A stretch of 50,097 nt of DNA from Bartonella sp. F02 (GCF_026929975.1 NZ_JANHOK010000006.1:1-50097), one strand, 5' to 3'; positions 7,772 to 19,039 are shown, numbered from the stretch's first letter. A program made the numbers and translations. The notes: a model not told the origin generated them from the letters alone.

Positions 7772-8941
7772 ATGATAGAATTGGAGGCACCGGATAGTCG
7801 TCCGAGAAATCCTAATTTTTCTTCAGGTCCTTGCAGTAAGCGACCTGGTTGGACGGTTGAAATTCTTAAAGATGCGTTGCTTGGGCGTTCTCATCGATCT
7901 AGACTAGGAAGATTAAAGCTTGCTGAAGCAATTGATTTGACACGTGATGTTCTCGAAGTGCCTCTAGATTATCGTATTGCTATTGTTCCTGCTTCAGATA
8001 CAGGAGCTGTTGAGATGGCTCTGTGGTCTTTGTTAGGAGAACGGGGTGTGGATGTGGTCGCGTGGGAGAATTTTGGTTCATGTTGGGCCGTAGATGTTAT
8101 CAATCAATTAAAACTTTCTGATGTGCGTTCGTTAGAAGCATCTTATGGAGAATTACCCGATTTAACACAGATTAATTTTGAACGTGACGTTGTATTTACG
8201 TGGAATGGCACAACTTCAGGTGTTCGTGTTCCTAATGCAGATTTTATTCCTGATAATCGTAAAGGCTTAACAATTTGTGATGCTACATCAGCTGTTTTTG
8301 CACAAAAGCTTGATTTTTCAAAATTAGATGTTGTTACTTTTTCGTGGCAAAAAGTTTTAGGAGGAGAAGCAGCACATGGAGTTCTTATTCTAAGTCCTCG
8401 CGCTGTTAAACGTCTTGAAACTTATGTTCCGATTTGGCCTTTACCAAAAATTTTTCGGATGACACAAGATGGAAAATTGAATGAAAATCTTTTCAGAGGA
8501 GAAACGATTAATACGCCTTCTCTGCTTTGTGTTGAAGATTATCTTGATGCATTAAAGTGGGCAAAATCACTTGGTGGTTTGCAAGCATTGATTGCACGAG
8601 CTGATAAAAATTTTTCAGTTTTTGATGCTTTTGTTCGTCAATCACCTTGGTTAGAGTATTTAGCAAAAATTCCTCAAACGCGCTCTAATACATCGGTTTG
8701 TTTGAAGATTGTAGATCCGGTTATTGTTGCTCTTGATTTTGAAATGCAAGCGTCTTTTGTCCAAGCAATAGTGATGCGTCTTGATAAGTTAGGAGTTGCT
8801 TATGATATTGGTGCATATCGAAATGCTCCTCCAGGGTTTCGGATTTGGACAGGGGCAACAATAGAAGCTTCTGATCTTGTGCTGCTAACAAAATGGCTTG
8901 AATGGGCTTTTCAGGTTGAGAAAGTTCAGTGTGGTTATTAA
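7772..8941 (+). CDS. serC: Phosphoserine aminotransferase
   Basis: A 389-residue PLP enzyme that converts 3-phosphohydroxypyruvate to phosphoserine with glutamate as donor, and acts in an analogous step of vitamin B6 synthesis. The N-terminus [15 protein letters not shown] is typical of the proteobacterial long SerC group. The PLP lysine is K194 in [15 protein letters not shown], and GETINTPS (residues 243-250) forms part of the substrate pocket. ATG 7772 is preceded by AAAGGAA. In related Rhizobiales, as I recall, serC is followed by serA and purA; here purA follows after only about 270 non-coding bases, with no serA, which suggests loss of the first step of serine synthesis at this locus. 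Confidence 0.93.
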   Translation: MIELEAPDSRPRNPNFSSGPCSKRPGWTVEILKDALLGRSHRSRLGRLKLAEAIDLTRDVLEVPLDYRIAIVPASDTGAVEMALWSLLGERGVDVVAWENFGSCWAVDVINQLKLSDVRSLEASYGELPDLTQINFERDVVFTWNGTTSGVRVPNADFIPDNRKGLTICDATSAVFAQKLDFSKLDVVTFSWQKVLGGEAAHGVLILSPRAVKRLETYVPIWPLPKIFRMTQDGKLNENLFRGETINTPSLLCVEDYLDALKWAKSLGGLQALIARADKNFSVFDAFVRQSPWLEYLAKIPQTRSNTSVCLKIVDPVIVALDFEMQASFVQAIVMRLDKLGVAYDIGAYRNAPPGFRIWTGATIEASDLVLLTKWLEWAFQVEKVQCGY

Positions 8942-9208
8942 AACAGCTTTGATAAGGTTGTTTAAAGTATAATAAAAAAAATGATGATAATAATTTTTAT
9001 ATTTTGAGCGTGTAAAAATTGTGAATGAATACTGCATACTAAAGATATATTTTATATTAAGACAGATTTGTTGTGAGTATTGGGAAATTTAAAGCCGAAT
9101 AATATAAAAATTTGAAATGAAGAGTCGCACTTACTATAAGGTTCCGTTATAAAGAACCGTTTGTTTTTTAATATGGGTGTTATTTTACCAAATGCAACGG
9201 AGAAAATT

Positions 9209-10498
9209 ATGGCCAATGTAGTAGTTGTTGGTACGCAATGGGGTGATGAGGGTAAAGGTAAAATCGTCGATTGGTTGTCTGAACGTGCAGATATTGTCGT
9301 GAGATATCAAGGCGGTCACAATGCAGGTCATACATTGGTTATTGATGGAACGAGCTATAAATTATCGCTTCTACCATCTGGTTTAGTCCGTGGAAAATTA
9401 TCTATTATCGGTAATGGAGTCGTTGTTGATCCTCATCATTTTGTTGCAGAATTAAAAAAATTACGTTCTCAAGGTTTGAAGATTACTCCTGAAATTTTGC
9501 GTGTGGCTGAAAATGCTTCTTTAATTCTTTCATTGCATCGTGATCTTGATGCTATTCGAGAAAATAATATTTCGGGTTTAAAAATTGGAACAACACAACG
9601 AGGTATTGGACCTGCTTATGAGGATAAAGTAGGGCGTCGGGCTATTCGAGTGATTGATTTGGTAGAAACTGATACGCTTATGGCTAAAATTGAGCGACTC
9701 TTAATTCATCATAATTCTATACGCCGTGGAATCGGCGTTGAAGAAATTAATGCGCAAAAGCTTTATGATGAATTAATGCAGGTGGCAGATGAAATTTTAC
9801 CTTTTGTAGATTGTACGTGGAGTCTTTTGGCAGAGCGTTGTCGAATGGGGCAGCGCATCCTTTTTGAAGGAGCTCAAGGAGCGTGGTTGGATAATGATTT
9901 TGGAACTTATCCTTATGTAACATCATCCAATACAATTTCAGGGCAAGCTTTGACGGGTTCAGGTATGGGACTGGGTGCGGTAAATTATGTGCTGGGTATT
10001 GCTAAGGCTTATACAACACGTGTAGGAGAAGGGCCATTCCCGACAGAACAGATTAATGATGTTGGAGAGTTTTTAGGAGAACGTGGAAACGAATTTGGTG
10101 TTGTAACAGGTCGGAAGCGTCGTTGCGGTTGGTTTGATGCAGTTTTAGTCCGTCAGATGGTGAATGTTTGTGGTATCCGTGGTATTGCATTGACAAAACT
10201 TGATGTTTTAGATGGTTTGGATGAAATTAAAATTTGTACTGGCTATGAGCTTGATGGCAAAAAGATTGATTATTTACCTTCTGCTATGGGAGCTCAAGCT
10301 CGGGTGAGACCAATTTATGAGGTTTTAGAAGGCTGGAAAGAAATAACTGCATATGCACGAAGCTGGAACGAATTACCAGAGAAAGCTATCAAATATGTGC
10401 GCTGTATTGAAAAACTAATTGATGCACCGGTGGCTCTATTATCTACTAGTCCTGAACGTGAAGATACGATTCTTGTAACGGATCCTTTTGCGGATTAA
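9209..10498 (+). CDS. purA: Adenylosuccinate synthetase
   Basis: The 429-residue GTP-dependent enzyme joins aspartate to IMP in the first committed step of AMP synthesis. The start at ATG 9209 gives the canonical [20 protein letters not shown] and has GGAG 9 bases before it; an in-frame TTG at 9161 would add an unconserved 16-residue leader. Family motifs follow in order: [42 protein letters not shown], the loop [11 protein letters not shown] and the nucleotide site [11 protein letters not shown]. Length is normal for the family. It lies between serC and an uncharacterised membrane protein and is followed by an AT-rich hairpin. Confidence 0.97.
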   Translation: MANVVVVGTQWGDEGKGKIVDWLSERADIVVRYQGGHNAGHTLVIDGTSYKLSLLPSGLVRGKLSIIGNGVVVDPHHFVAELKKLRSQGLKITPEILRVAENASLILSLHRDLDAIRENNISGLKIGTTQRGIGPAYEDKVGRRAIRVIDLVETDTLMAKIERLLIHHNSIRRGIGVEEINAQKLYDELMQVADEILPFVDCTWSLLAERCRMGQRILFEGAQGAWLDNDFGTYPYVTSSNTISGQALTGSGMGLGAVNYVLGIAKAYTTRVGEGPFPTEQINDVGEFLGERGNEFGVVTGRKRRCGWFDAVLVRQMVNVCGIRGIALTKLDVLDGLDEIKICTGYELDGKKIDYLPSAMGAQARVRPIYEVLEGWKEITAYARSWNELPEKAIKYVRCIEKLIDAPVALLSTSPEREDTILVTDPFAD

Positions 10499-10505
10499 TT
10501 ATTTT

Positions 10506-10525
10506 CTTTTATTTTTAAATAAAAG
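10506..10525 (+). terminator. AT-rich hairpin after purA
   Basis: CTTTTATTT (10506-10514) pairs perfectly with AAATAAAAG (10517-10525), eight bases after the purA stop. The stem is AT-only apart from its terminal pair, and a T-rich stretch follows a few bases later, so it may be a weak terminator. Confidence 0.4.
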
Positions 10526-10704
10526 TAGATTTTTAGAGTATAACAGAAAATATGCGAAGTAACATTTTGGTATTCGTTGTATGCTATTGCGGTATTTTTG
10601 TACAAATACAAATTAATAATTCATTTAGAGAATTAAAATTAAGAATGCAAAAATACTTTATGTTTAAATTTTTTTCTCTAAGTTTGAAAAGATTAAGATA
10701 AGAT

Positions 10705-12138
10705 ATGGTAGATTTCGTTGGAATCTTGAGAAAAGCAATTGATGCACAAAATAATGCGACATCTCAATTACGTGAACAAATTTATGAGCGTGCTCTTGAA
10801 ACCTTAGAATATAAATTTGTAGAAGCAAAAATTTCAAAAACATTAGCAGATACACAAAGAAAAGCTTTGGAAGATGCTATTAAAACGGTTGAAGAAGAAT
10901 ATGTTAGGATTGAAAAGAGAAGGCTTTCTTCATTAATTGGCTGGCAATCTGCAGATGAAATGAGCGATAATAAAAGTACGCAAGACTCAATATCGCTGCA
11001 AAATAATCATACTTCATTTTTAAGAATAGAAGATAAACAACAATCGTCTACAACTGATAAAACATCGGATACATTGTCTATAAAATCAGATGTTCCAGAT
11101 GCAGAGTTTGTTAATATGGATAATGTTGTGACTTCTCATTCGTATGATGGACATCATGATGTTGAAAAAAATACATCTGAAAACTCAGAGTCATTTTCTC
11201 TCGGACAAGTGGATAGCTCTCATATTGTTTCGCATATTTTTTCTCAAGCTTTGAAAAGAGCTAATCGACCATTTGTACGAAAACGTATTATGATAGGGAC
11301 TGCAGCTTTTTGTAGTTTCGTTATTTGCCTTATCAGCATTTTTCTTCTTGGTGAGCGTGTATTTTTATCAAATGATAATCAGTTACAAAGAGAAAAAGTT
11401 GATGTTTCTGGAATGCCATCAAAAGTATCTATCTCTAATAAAAAGCTGACGCAGCGTTTATTGGAAAATGGAAGTGAAGTTGATGTTGGTTTGGTTGATA
11501 ATACAGAGTTTGTGAATGATAAAAAAATGTCGACAGCTGTTTCCACTGATTTGAAGACAATTAAATCGCTGGGTGAAGCCATCCTTTATCAATCTCGTAC
11601 AGATTATGATGAAGAAAAAGTGGCAACGGGAAGTGTACAATGGTCAGTGATAAAGGAAGCTTCTGCTACTCAGGGGAAATCAGTGGAATTAGCGCTACGA
11701 GGTGATCTAACGATTCCTGATGAAGGGTTGTCATTACAGATGACTTTCCGACGTAATACTAACGCATCTTTTCCTGCTGCTTATATTATAGATTTTATTT
11801 TTATTACTTCTGATCAATTTTCAGGTAAAGCGATAAGCGATATTAAAGCATTAACTTTTAAGGCAAGTGAGCAATCTGTTGGTCAAAGTTTAACGAGAAC
11901 TGTTTCAGCTAAAATTAATGATGATTTTTTTATTTTTGCACTAAGTGGCAATCCTCCATTTTTTTATCGAAATTTACAGCTAATACGTCAGTTAAATTGG
12001 ATACGTTTGGTGATGAGTGATAAAAATGGTCGGATACACGAACTTACCTTTGCGAAAGGAGCGGAAGGTGAAGCTATTTTTAATGATGTGATTGGAACGT
12101 GGCTTACGCAAAAAAATAAATCAGAAGTTCTCTACTAG
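10705..12138 (+). CDS. Membrane-anchored protein of unknown function (477 aa)
   Basis: The first 80 residues are charged and likely helical (FVGILRKAIDAQNNATSQLR, then many Glu/Lys), followed by a Ser/Asp-rich low-complexity linker to about residue 190. A single membrane segment lies near residues 197-215 (GTAAFCSFVICLISIFLLGE). The C-terminal 260 residues form a probable globular domain in the periplasm. Proteins of this layout sit between purA and rpoH in related Rhizobiales; some are labelled CheA-like, but I see no kinase motif. It is convergent with rpoH and shares a bidirectional terminator. Function unknown. Confidence 0.75.
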   Translation: MVDFVGILRKAIDAQNNATSQLREQIYERALETLEYKFVEAKISKTLADTQRKALEDAIKTVEEEYVRIEKRRLSSLIGWQSADEMSDNKSTQDSISLQNNHTSFLRIEDKQQSSTTDKTSDTLSIKSDVPDAEFVNMDNVVTSHSYDGHHDVEKNTSENSESFSLGQVDSSHIVSHIFSQALKRANRPFVRKRIMIGTAAFCSFVICLISIFLLGERVFLSNDNQLQREKVDVSGMPSKVSISNKKLTQRLLENGSEVDVGLVDNTEFVNDKKMSTAVSTDLKTIKSLGEAILYQSRTDYDEEKVATGSVQWSVIKEASATQGKSVELALRGDLTIPDEGLSLQMTFRRNTNASFPAAYIIDFIFITSDQFSGKAISDIKALTFKASEQSVGQSLTRTVSAKINDDFFIFALSGNPPFFYRNLQLIRQLNWIRLVMSDKNGRIHELTFAKGAEGEAIFNDVIGTWLTQKNKSEVLY

Positions 12139-12216
12139 AGATAGTAAAGTACTCATACAAAAAAATATAGGGCGATAAATTTGTGATAGTTTTCTTTAAC
12201 AGACTTAGCGCACAAA

Positions 12217-12243
12217 AAGAGCATATATGATATATATGCTCTT
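12217..12243. terminator. Bidirectional terminator between membrane protein and rpoH
   Basis: An almost perfect inverted repeat, AAGAGCATATAT against ATATATGCTCTT, with a loop of about three bases, lies between two convergent genes and can serve both strands. Confidence 0.75.
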
Positions 12244-12257
12244 AGTTTGAATGAGTT

Positions 12258-13169
12258 TCATAAGTTTGATAGCAGAGTTGATTTTGTGTTTTTTTGTTGC
12301 AATGAGATCAACTCGTTCATAGCATTCTGAACTTTTTCAAACGCACGAATTTCAATTTGTCTTATACGTTCTCGGCTAACATTGAATTCGTTTGAAAGTT
12401 CTTCTAGTGTTGATGGTTCATCATTCAGACGACGTGCCCAAAATATACGTTTTTCACGCTCATTTAAATTATTTATTGCGTGCATTAACATAGAATGGCG
12501 TTTTTTAAATTCATCTTGTTCAATCAAAATTTGCTCTTGACTGCTAGAATCATCAACCAAGCAATCTTGCCATTCACGGCTCTGACCTTCATTGGTTCGT
12601 AAAGGTGTACTGAGTGAAGTATCACCGCTCAGTCGATGATCCATTGAGATAACTTCATCTTCTGATACCTTTAAATGCGTAGCAATTTCTTTGATTTGTT
12701 CAGGGTTGAGACTATTATTATCAAATGTTTGAAGTTTATTTTTCAATTTACGCAGGTTAAAAAATAAGCGTTTTTGATTCGCGGTCGTTCCTATTTTGAC
12801 AAGGCTCCAAGAGCGTAAAACATATTCTTGTATTGATGCTTTAATCCACCACATTGCGTAAGTTGCTAAGCGAAATCCTTTTTCTGGTTCGAAGCGTTTT
12901 ACAGCTTGCATAAGACCAATATTACCTTCCGAAATAACTTCTCCTATAGGTAATCCATAGCCACGATACCCCATTGCAATTTTAGCGACGAGACGGAGGT
13001 GACTTGTTACAAGCCTATGCGCAGCTTTAGGGTCGTTATGTTCACGATAACGCTTAGCTAACATATATTCTTCTTTTGGTTTTAGCATTGGGAAACGGCG
13101 TATTTCTTCTAAGTAACGATTAAGGCCGCCATCACCTAACGTTACTGATGGTAGACTTACATGGGCCAT
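12258..13169 (-). CDS. rpoH: RNA polymerase heat-shock sigma factor (sigma-32)
   Basis: A 303-residue sigma-70 family protein. Region 1.2/2.1 starts GLNRYLEEIRRFPMLKP, region 2.4 contains ATYAMWWIKASIQEYVLRSW, and the RpoH box QKRLFFNLR (residues 132-140), which distinguishes sigma-32 from other sigma factors, is present. Region 4.2 carries the helix-turn-helix LEELSNEFNVSRERIRQIE. It directs transcription of chaperone and protease genes after heat or envelope stress. The Shine-Dalgarno AAGGAGGG lies just before the ATG at 13169, one of the strongest in the window. It follows rluD on the same strand, an order common in Rhizobiales. The 151-base gap between them probably carries its promoter. 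Confidence 0.96.
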   Translation of the reverse strand: MAHVSLPSVTLGDGGLNRYLEEIRRFPMLKPKEEYMLAKRYREHNDPKAAHRLVTSHLRLVAKIAMGYRGYGLPIGEVISEGNIGLMQAVKRFEPEKGFRLATYAMWWIKASIQEYVLRSWSLVKIGTTANQKRLFFNLRKLKNKLQTFDNNSLNPEQIKEIATHLKVSEDEVISMDHRLSGDTSLSTPLRTNEGQSREWQDCLVDDSSSQEQILIEQDEFKKRHSMLMHAINNLNEREKRIFWARRLNDEPSTLEELSNEFNVSRERIRQIEIRAFEKVQNAMNELISLQQKNTKSTLLSNL

Positions 13170-13320
13170 ATAGCACCCTCCTTATTATTTGAATTCCCAT
13201 AAGGCAAATTCTATTCACGAACATTATATAGGTACTCTTGTTCTTACTTACATTACCATAATTTGAAATTTTGTTCAAAAAGAGATATTTCATTGTAAAG
13301 TCATGAAGTGGTTAAAAGTT

Positions 13321-14319
13321 TCAACAAAGTTTTTTAAAGTGATTTATGAGTTCAGCCATATCTTTTGGTAATGATGAAGAAAAAGACATGACCTCATTTT
13401 TAATTGGATGTTCAAAAACAAGACTAGTTGCATGAAGTGCTTGTCGATTGAATTGATCGATTGTATCTTTTATTATAGAATTAAATATATTTGATTTTGT
13501 TTTAAAAGCGTTTCCATACACGGTATCACCTATAAGCGGATGTCCGATATGAGCCATATGAATACGGATTTGGTGTGTGCGTCCTGTTTCTAGACGACAT
13601 TCTAAAAGACTGGCTACAGGTGCTCCGTTTGCACAGGCTCCATATTTTTCAAGCAAAGAAAAATGCGTAATGGCGCGTTTAGCACCGGTATGCTCCTTAT
13701 GAACGACAATTCGCTTTGTTCGATCATAAGGAGATCGACTGAGGAATGTATCTATTGTTGTTTTATTGTGATGAGGTGATCCCCAAATGAGAGCATGATA
13801 ACGTCGATCTAAAACACCAGTGCGTCCATGGTCAGCAAATTGTGCGCTGAGACTTTTATGAGCAAAATCACTTTTTGCAATAACCATAACACCGCTTGTA
13901 TTTTTATCAAGACGATGAACAATACCAGGTCGCTTAACACCACCAATACCCGATAAGCTTTCACCACAATGGTAAATCAGAGCATTCACTAACGTACCGG
14001 TCCAGTTGCCATTTCCTGGATGAACAACAAGACCGGCTGGTTTATTAATGACGATAATGTGATCGTCCTCAAATAGGATATCAAGTGCAATGGCTTCACC
14101 TACAGGTTTTGCGTCATGAAGAACCGGTATTGTTAATTCAATCAGTTGGTTGGCTTTCAATTTTGTTTTTGGTTCTTTTACTGGATGTCCATCAATTGTA
14201 AGGTGACCTTCGCGAATTAGAGTTTGTAAACGTGAGCGTGATAGTTCGTCTGGATATTGTTTAACAAACCACTGATCGATGCGTTGTCCAAAAGCATTTT
14301 CATCTGTTCTCTTTTGCAC
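13321..14319 (-). CDS. rluD: 23S rRNA pseudouridine synthase, RluA/RluD family
   Basis: 332 residues: an N-terminal S4 RNA-binding domain (SRSRLQTLIREGHLTIDG, residues 27-44) followed by the RluA-type catalytic domain with VHRLDKNTSGVMVIAK, where D138 is the catalytic aspartate. RluD makes pseudouridines in helix 69 of 23S rRNA. The start codon is GTG at 14317-14319, with AGGAT about ten bases upstream; I see no better ATG. It lies between an aldehyde dehydrogenase (37-base gap) and rpoH on the same strand. RluC-type enzymes share the architecture, but the position next to rpoH supports RluD. Confidence 0.88.
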   Translation of the reverse strand: MQKRTDENAFGQRIDQWFVKQYPDELSRSRLQTLIREGHLTIDGHPVKEPKTKLKANQLIELTIPVLHDAKPVGEAIALDILFEDDHIIVINKPAGLVVHPGNGNWTGTLVNALIYHCGESLSGIGGVKRPGIVHRLDKNTSGVMVIAKSDFAHKSLSAQFADHGRTGVLDRRYHALIWGSPHHNKTTIDTFLSRSPYDRTKRIVVHKEHTGAKRAITHFSLLEKYGACANGAPVASLLECRLETGRTHQIRIHMAHIGHPLIGDTVYGNAFKTKSNIFNSIIKDTIDQFNRQALHATSLVFEHPIKNEVMSFSSSLPKDMAELINHFKKLC

Positions 14320-14356
14320 TATTACACAATCCTATTTTTGAGTTGTTTAATGGATT

Positions 14357-15787
14357 TTACCAATATGAAATTGCTTTTGTATCTAGGAACTCTCTAATTC
14401 CCCATTGTCCACCTTCGCGAGCACGTCCAGAAAATTTTACGCCTCCAAAGTAACTTCCATCAGGTAAGCCGTATCCATTAACTTCTATCATCCCAGAACG
14501 CAATTGTGTAGCAATACGTTGACATTTGCTTCGATCTTGAGACTGTATATAGTTTGTGAGACCATATGTTGTATTATTGGCTAAAGTAATAGCTTCATTT
14601 TCGGTATCAAAAGGAATAATTGAGAGGACTGGACCAAAAATTTCTTCTTGGAAAATGCGCATATCAGGTTTCACATCTGCAAAAACTGTTGGTTGTACAT
14701 AATAACCATGTTTCATTCCTGTTGGTAAACCACAACCACCTGCAATGAGTGTCGCGCCTTCATCAATTCCGGATTGGATAAGAGCTTGAATTTTGTTATA
14801 TTGTTGTTGTGATACAACAGGACCGATATGATCTCCTTCTTGATGATTTGAGCCTACTTTTGTGTTTTCAGCAATGTCTTTTGCTATTTTTGTGGCTTTA
14901 TCATAGATTGAGCGCTCTACGAGCATCCGTGTTGGAGCATTGCAGCTTTGTCCACTATTATAGAAGCAGTGATGGACACCACGTGAAATAGCATCTGCAT
15001 CGGCATCAGCAAAAATAATATTTGCTCCTTTTCCACCGAGTTCTAAGCAGACTCGTTTTAAGGTATCACTAGCGTTTTTAGAAATAGCTTTTCCTGCTCT
15101 TGTTGAACCTGTAAAACTGATCATTTCTAAATCTGGGTGAGTGGATAAATAAGAACCTACATTGGCTCCGTCACCATTAATTAAATTAAAAACGCCAGCA
15201 GGAAGAGCGGCTTCATCTAAAATTTCTGCAAAGAGCATAGCAGAAAGAGGAGCAATTTCAGAAGGTTTTAAAACCATTGTACAACCTGCTAATAGCGCAG
15301 GAATTACCTTAAGAGTTATTTGGTTCATAGGCCAATTCCATGGGGTAATCAATCCTACAACGCCGATAGGGTCATATTGAAGTATTGCATGGTTATTGTC
15401 TTCAATTAAAGATTCTTGAAAAGAAAATTCTTTAAAAGCTTTAATAAAATTGCGAATATGGCGGCTTCCAGTTGCAGTTTGTGCATTGCGTGCCATATCA
15501 ATAGGAGCTCCCATTTCCATTGAAATGGCTTGAGCCATATCTTCAGAACGTTTTTCATAGATCCCAAGGATTTTCTCGACGAAGGAAAGGCGTTCATGAG
15601 GTGTGGTCATTTTCCAGTTTTGAAAAGCTTTTTTAGCTGCAGCAATTGCTTTATCAACATCTGCGGTATCACCAATACTAATAACAGCGCAAACTTCTTC
15701 CGTTGATGGGTCAATGACGTGTAGGTCATTTGTTGTGATTGGGTTATCCCACAAGCCATTGATATAAAATTTTCGCTTATTTAGCAT
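14357..15787 (-). CDS. NAD(P)-dependent aldehyde dehydrogenase
   Basis: A 476-residue member of the ALDH superfamily, oxidising an aldehyde to the acid. Catalytic and binding residues are all present: N151 in TPWNWPMN, K174 in VLKPSE, the FTGSTRAGK loop (225-233), E249 in LELGGKGAN and the nucleophile C282 in NSGQSCNAPTR. The C-terminal motif EEIFGPVLSIIPFD is intact. It looks complete, and AGGAG lies ten bases before ATG 15787. Substrate cannot be told from sequence. The downstream neighbours rluD and rpoH give no metabolic hint, though co-transcription with them is possible. Confidence 0.9.
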   Translation of the reverse strand: MLNKRKFYINGLWDNPITTNDLHVIDPSTEEVCAVISIGDTADVDKAIAAAKKAFQNWKMTTPHERLSFVEKILGIYEKRSEDMAQAISMEMGAPIDMARNAQTATGSRHIRNFIKAFKEFSFQESLIEDNNHAILQYDPIGVVGLITPWNWPMNQITLKVIPALLAGCTMVLKPSEIAPLSAMLFAEILDEAALPAGVFNLINGDGANVGSYLSTHPDLEMISFTGSTRAGKAISKNASDTLKRVCLELGGKGANIIFADADADAISRGVHHCFYNSGQSCNAPTRMLVERSIYDKATKIAKDIAENTKVGSNHQEGDHIGPVVSQQQYNKIQALIQSGIDEGATLIAGGCGLPTGMKHGYYVQPTVFADVKPDMRIFQEEIFGPVLSIIPFDTENEAITLANNTTYGLTNYIQSQDRSKCQRIATQLRSGMIEVNGYGLPDGSYFGGVKFSGRAREGGQWGIREFLDTKAISYW

Positions 15788-16292
15788 AACCTTATTGCTC
15801 CTATTTGCATAAATAGTTTTGGTTTTAAAACTGTACTATTTTTAAAACTATATATACTAGTGATTAAAACTGTTGATAGCAACATTCTTTACGAATGATG
15901 GGTAGATTTGAGTTGCATTTAAAACGTGCTTTTTAAAGAATCTAAAATGGTGATGTTTACATTGAGAATTATATAATGATGCAAAAAAAACTTTGAAACT
16001 AAAAGAGTTAATAATTTTAGCGAGCACATTATAAGATAATTTATTGTTTAATATTTGGTTATATGAAACCTTCATTGAAGGTCACAATGTAGGACATTTC
16101 AGAATGTGTAGATTGCTCAGGAAGCTTAATACATTAAATATTGTATTCTTTTGCTTTAGAGAAAAAAGTTAATAAAAATATTTTTTGTTTTAAATTGATT
16201 GTTAGCAAAAGGTTATTAACCTTCATGATGTAAGTTCTATGTATCTTGTTTAAAAAATCTTTCCGTTATTATTACATAATGTCATAGGTATC
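15788..16292. other. Divergent spacer between aldehyde dehydrogenase and ftsK
   Basis: About 500 AT-rich bases without a credible gene; both flanking genes are transcribed away from it, so promoters are expected here. I see no clear operator or RNA structure. Confidence 0.4.
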
Positions 16293-18824
16293 ATGCGTAA
16301 TCTGAATATAAAATCTACTTTTGCGTCTTCTTTTCTTGACAAAAATGCAGAAGGCCAATCAGAACAAACTTCATCTACAGAGGTTGCTGAAATGTTTTCC
16401 TATCCAACTGTATGGAAAAAAGCATTTTCTCTTGGACAGAATGTACGTTTCACACGAACGCCAGAAGTTGAAATTTTACGGCGTCGCATAGAAACGGATC
16501 CAGTTTTTGCACAACAGTTTCAGGCTTTGTCAGCAAAAGAAAAGAAAAAGCTTACACATGTTCCAACATTTGACAAAGAATCGATCAAATCTCAATTGAT
16601 TGAAAATGAAGAAGCACTTTATTGCTCAACAGCTTTAGAGCCGGTTTCTCAACAAACTGTTGGTGAGTTAATTGAAAAAGATACAGAGAAAAATTTATCT
16701 TCTGTAGAGAATGTAAAACAAAAAATAGAGCCTGTTTTTTATCTTTCTGATAACGCATTTTTTGAATGTGAACCTTTTATGATAGAGCAAGTTAGAGTGA
16801 AAAACTCACAAAAAGAAAAAACATGTTGTGATTTAGCAGAAGAAACAGTTTTCCAGAAAAGTGACGATTTATTGGATATTTGTTCTGCTTTTGATGAGTC
16901 TATTACTACTCTTTATCGTGTGCTTGAAGGTGGTTCTGCACAATTGTATCATTCAACTGCGTCAGAAGTTTTAGAAGAAAATATTAAGAAAATTTCTGAT
17001 GCAAATTCTTTAAAAAGCGAAAAATCCGAAGGAGTTTTAGCGCATAACGCTCATTCTATTTTTGAGAAAATTGAAACAAATCAAGAATCCTCTATTTTGA
17101 AAAAGTCTGCTCAAGAAACACGTGACTTTTCTAATTGTGTTGTAAGCGATGATTGTAGAACAGTGGATGTTGCAAAGAGTGCAGCTGATTTGTTTGTGAA
17201 AAAAACAAAAAAATATTCACAACAAGCTGTTGATATGCCGTTATACAACAATCATTCTGATTTTATGCTAAGAACTCAATTTGCTGAGGATCACGTTTAT
17301 AATTTTCCATCGATTGATTTATTGCAAGAGCCTATTTCTCACAGTGATACAAGTATTTCACAAGAAACATTAGAACGTAGCGCTGGACTTTTGGAGAGCG
17401 TTCTAGAAGATTTTGGGATTAAGGGTGAAATTATTCATGTGCACCCAGGTCCAGTGGTAACAATGTATGAGTTTGAACCTGCTGCTGGGGTAAAATCGTC
17501 TCGAGTGATTGGACTTTCTGATGATATTGCTCGTTCTATGTCGGCTATTTCTGCACGTGTTGCCGTTATTCCTGGGCGGAATGTTATTGGCATTGAATTA
17601 CCAAATGCAGCTCGTGAAACTGTGTATTTACGTGAATTAATACAATCAAGTAGTTTTTGCGATAGTCAATTTAAATTAGCTCTTGCTTTGGGAAAAGGAA
17701 TTAATGGTGAGCCTGTTATTGCGGAATTAGCGAAGATGCCTCATTTGTTAGTGGCAGGAACAACAGGTTCAGGAAAATCTGTTGCAATTAATACAATGAT
17801 TTTATCAATTCTGTATCGAATGACTCCAGAGCAATGTCGTTTGATTATGGTTGACCCTAAAATGTTAGAGCTCTCTATTTACGATGGCATTCCACATTTG
17901 TTGACACCTGTTGTGACTGATTCAAAAAAAGCTGTAACAGCTTTAAAATGGGCGGTTCGTGAAATGGAAGAACGTTATCGCAAAATGGCTAAATTGGGTG
18001 TGCGGAATATTGATGGTTTCAATGCACGGGTTGCACTTGCGGCAGAAAAAGGTGAAACAATTATGTGCACTGTGCAGTCTGGGTTTGATAAAGAAACGGG
18101 AGAGATGCTTTATCATGAAGAAGCAATGGATTTAACACAACTTCCTTATATCGTTGTCATTGTTGATGAAATGGCTGATCTTATGATGGTTGCTGGTAAA
18201 GAAATAGAAAGTGCCATTCAGCGCTTAGCACAAATGGCACGCGCGGCAGGTATTCATCTTATTATGGCAACGCAACGTCCTTCTGTTGATGTGATTACAG
18301 GAACGATTAAGGCAAATTTTCCAACGCGCATTTCTTTTCAAGTAACATCAAAAATTGATAGTCGTACAATCTTGGGAGAACAGGGTGCTGAAACACTTTT
18401 GGGACAGGGAGATATGTTGCATATGATTGGTGGTGGGCGGATTATGCGTGTACACGGACCTTTTGTTTCTGATAAAGAAGTAGAATCTGTCGTTGAGCAT
18501 CTTAAAATGCAAGGAAAGCCTGATTATTTAGCAAAGGTTACAGATAGCGAAGATGATGAGAAGAATAATCAAGAAGCTGACGATTCGGTTTCTGAGTTTG
18601 TTGCAGCAGGAAAATCTGGAGGAGAAAGTGAAGAACTCTATGCTCAGGCTGTGAAAATTGTTATGCGTGATAAAAAATGTTCAACGTCTTATATTCAACG
18701 TAGACTTTCAATTGGTTATAATAAGGCGGCTTCTCTCGTTGAAAAGATGGAAGAAGAGGGTATTGTCGGCGCTGCTAATCACGTAGGAAAACGGGAAATT
18801 TTACTCAGCGGATGTGGTGAATAA
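16293..18824 (+). CDS. ftsK: FtsK/SpoIIIE-type DNA translocase lacking membrane domain
   Basis: 843 residues. The C-terminal half is a standard FtsK motor: alpha domain from about residue 350 ([20 protein letters not shown]), Walker A GTTGSGKS at 489-496, Walker [13 protein letters not shown] with D625-E626, [20 protein letters not shown], and a C-terminal winged-helix gamma domain (about 775-843, [20 protein letters not shown]) that would read KOPS-like sites. FtsK pumps DNA at the septum and activates XerCD at dif. The first 350 residues contain none of the four membrane helices of classical FtsK; they are acidic, Ser/Glu-rich and probably disordered. Rhizobiales often have a second, membrane-less FtsK, and this seems to be that form. 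A strong terminator follows. Confidence 0.88.
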   Translation: MRNLNIKSTFASSFLDKNAEGQSEQTSSTEVAEMFSYPTVWKKAFSLGQNVRFTRTPEVEILRRRIETDPVFAQQFQALSAKEKKKLTHVPTFDKESIKSQLIENEEALYCSTALEPVSQQTVGELIEKDTEKNLSSVENVKQKIEPVFYLSDNAFFECEPFMIEQVRVKNSQKEKTCCDLAEETVFQKSDDLLDICSAFDESITTLYRVLEGGSAQLYHSTASEVLEENIKKISDANSLKSEKSEGVLAHNAHSIFEKIETNQESSILKKSAQETRDFSNCVVSDDCRTVDVAKSAADLFVKKTKKYSQQAVDMPLYNNHSDFMLRTQFAEDHVYNFPSIDLLQEPISHSDTSISQETLERSAGLLESVLEDFGIKGEIIHVHPGPVVTMYEFEPAAGVKSSRVIGLSDDIARSMSAISARVAVIPGRNVIGIELPNAARETVYLRELIQSSSFCDSQFKLALALGKGINGEPVIAELAKMPHLLVAGTTGSGKSVAINTMILSILYRMTPEQCRLIMVDPKMLELSIYDGIPHLLTPVVTDSKKAVTALKWAVREMEERYRKMAKLGVRNIDGFNARVALAAEKGETIMCTVQSGFDKETGEMLYHEEAMDLTQLPYIVVIVDEMADLMMVAGKEIESAIQRLAQMARAAGIHLIMATQRPSVDVITGTIKANFPTRISFQVTSKIDSRTILGEQGAETLLGQGDMLHMIGGGRIMRVHGPFVSDKEVESVVEHLKMQGKPDYLAKVTDSEDDEKNNQEADDSVSEFVAAGKSGGESEELYAQAVKIVMRDKKCSTSYIQRRLSIGYNKAASLVEKMEEEGIVGAANHVGKREILLSGCGE

Positions 18825-18891
18825 AATATCCGAATGGTTAAAAACATACGACAAAAATAATTTGGAAGAGTATAGTGTGGTTGTTTTGTAT

Positions 18892-18918
18892 AAAAGCGGA
18901 CATTGTTCCGCTTTTTTT
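18892..18918 (+). terminator. Rho-independent terminator after ftsK
   Basis: AAAAGCGGA (18892-18900) pairs with TCCGCTTTT (18907-18915) around the loop CATTGT, followed by T residues, 68 bases after the ftsK stop. Confidence 0.9.
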
Positions 18919-19039
18919 ATTATGAGCTATTAAGATAGTTTATTTAATAGTGAGCAACATAATTCAAAATGTTACACTCTATGAAAATGATCGGAAGTAT
19001 CGCTATTAGTGTAATTTTAAACAAGAGAAAGATAAGGAA

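Noticed and set aside
15857..16075. Minus-strand frame of 72 codons upstream of the aldehyde dehydrogenase
   Set aside because: It is AT-driven (Asn, Lys, Phe rich), with no ribosome site and no domain-like pattern.
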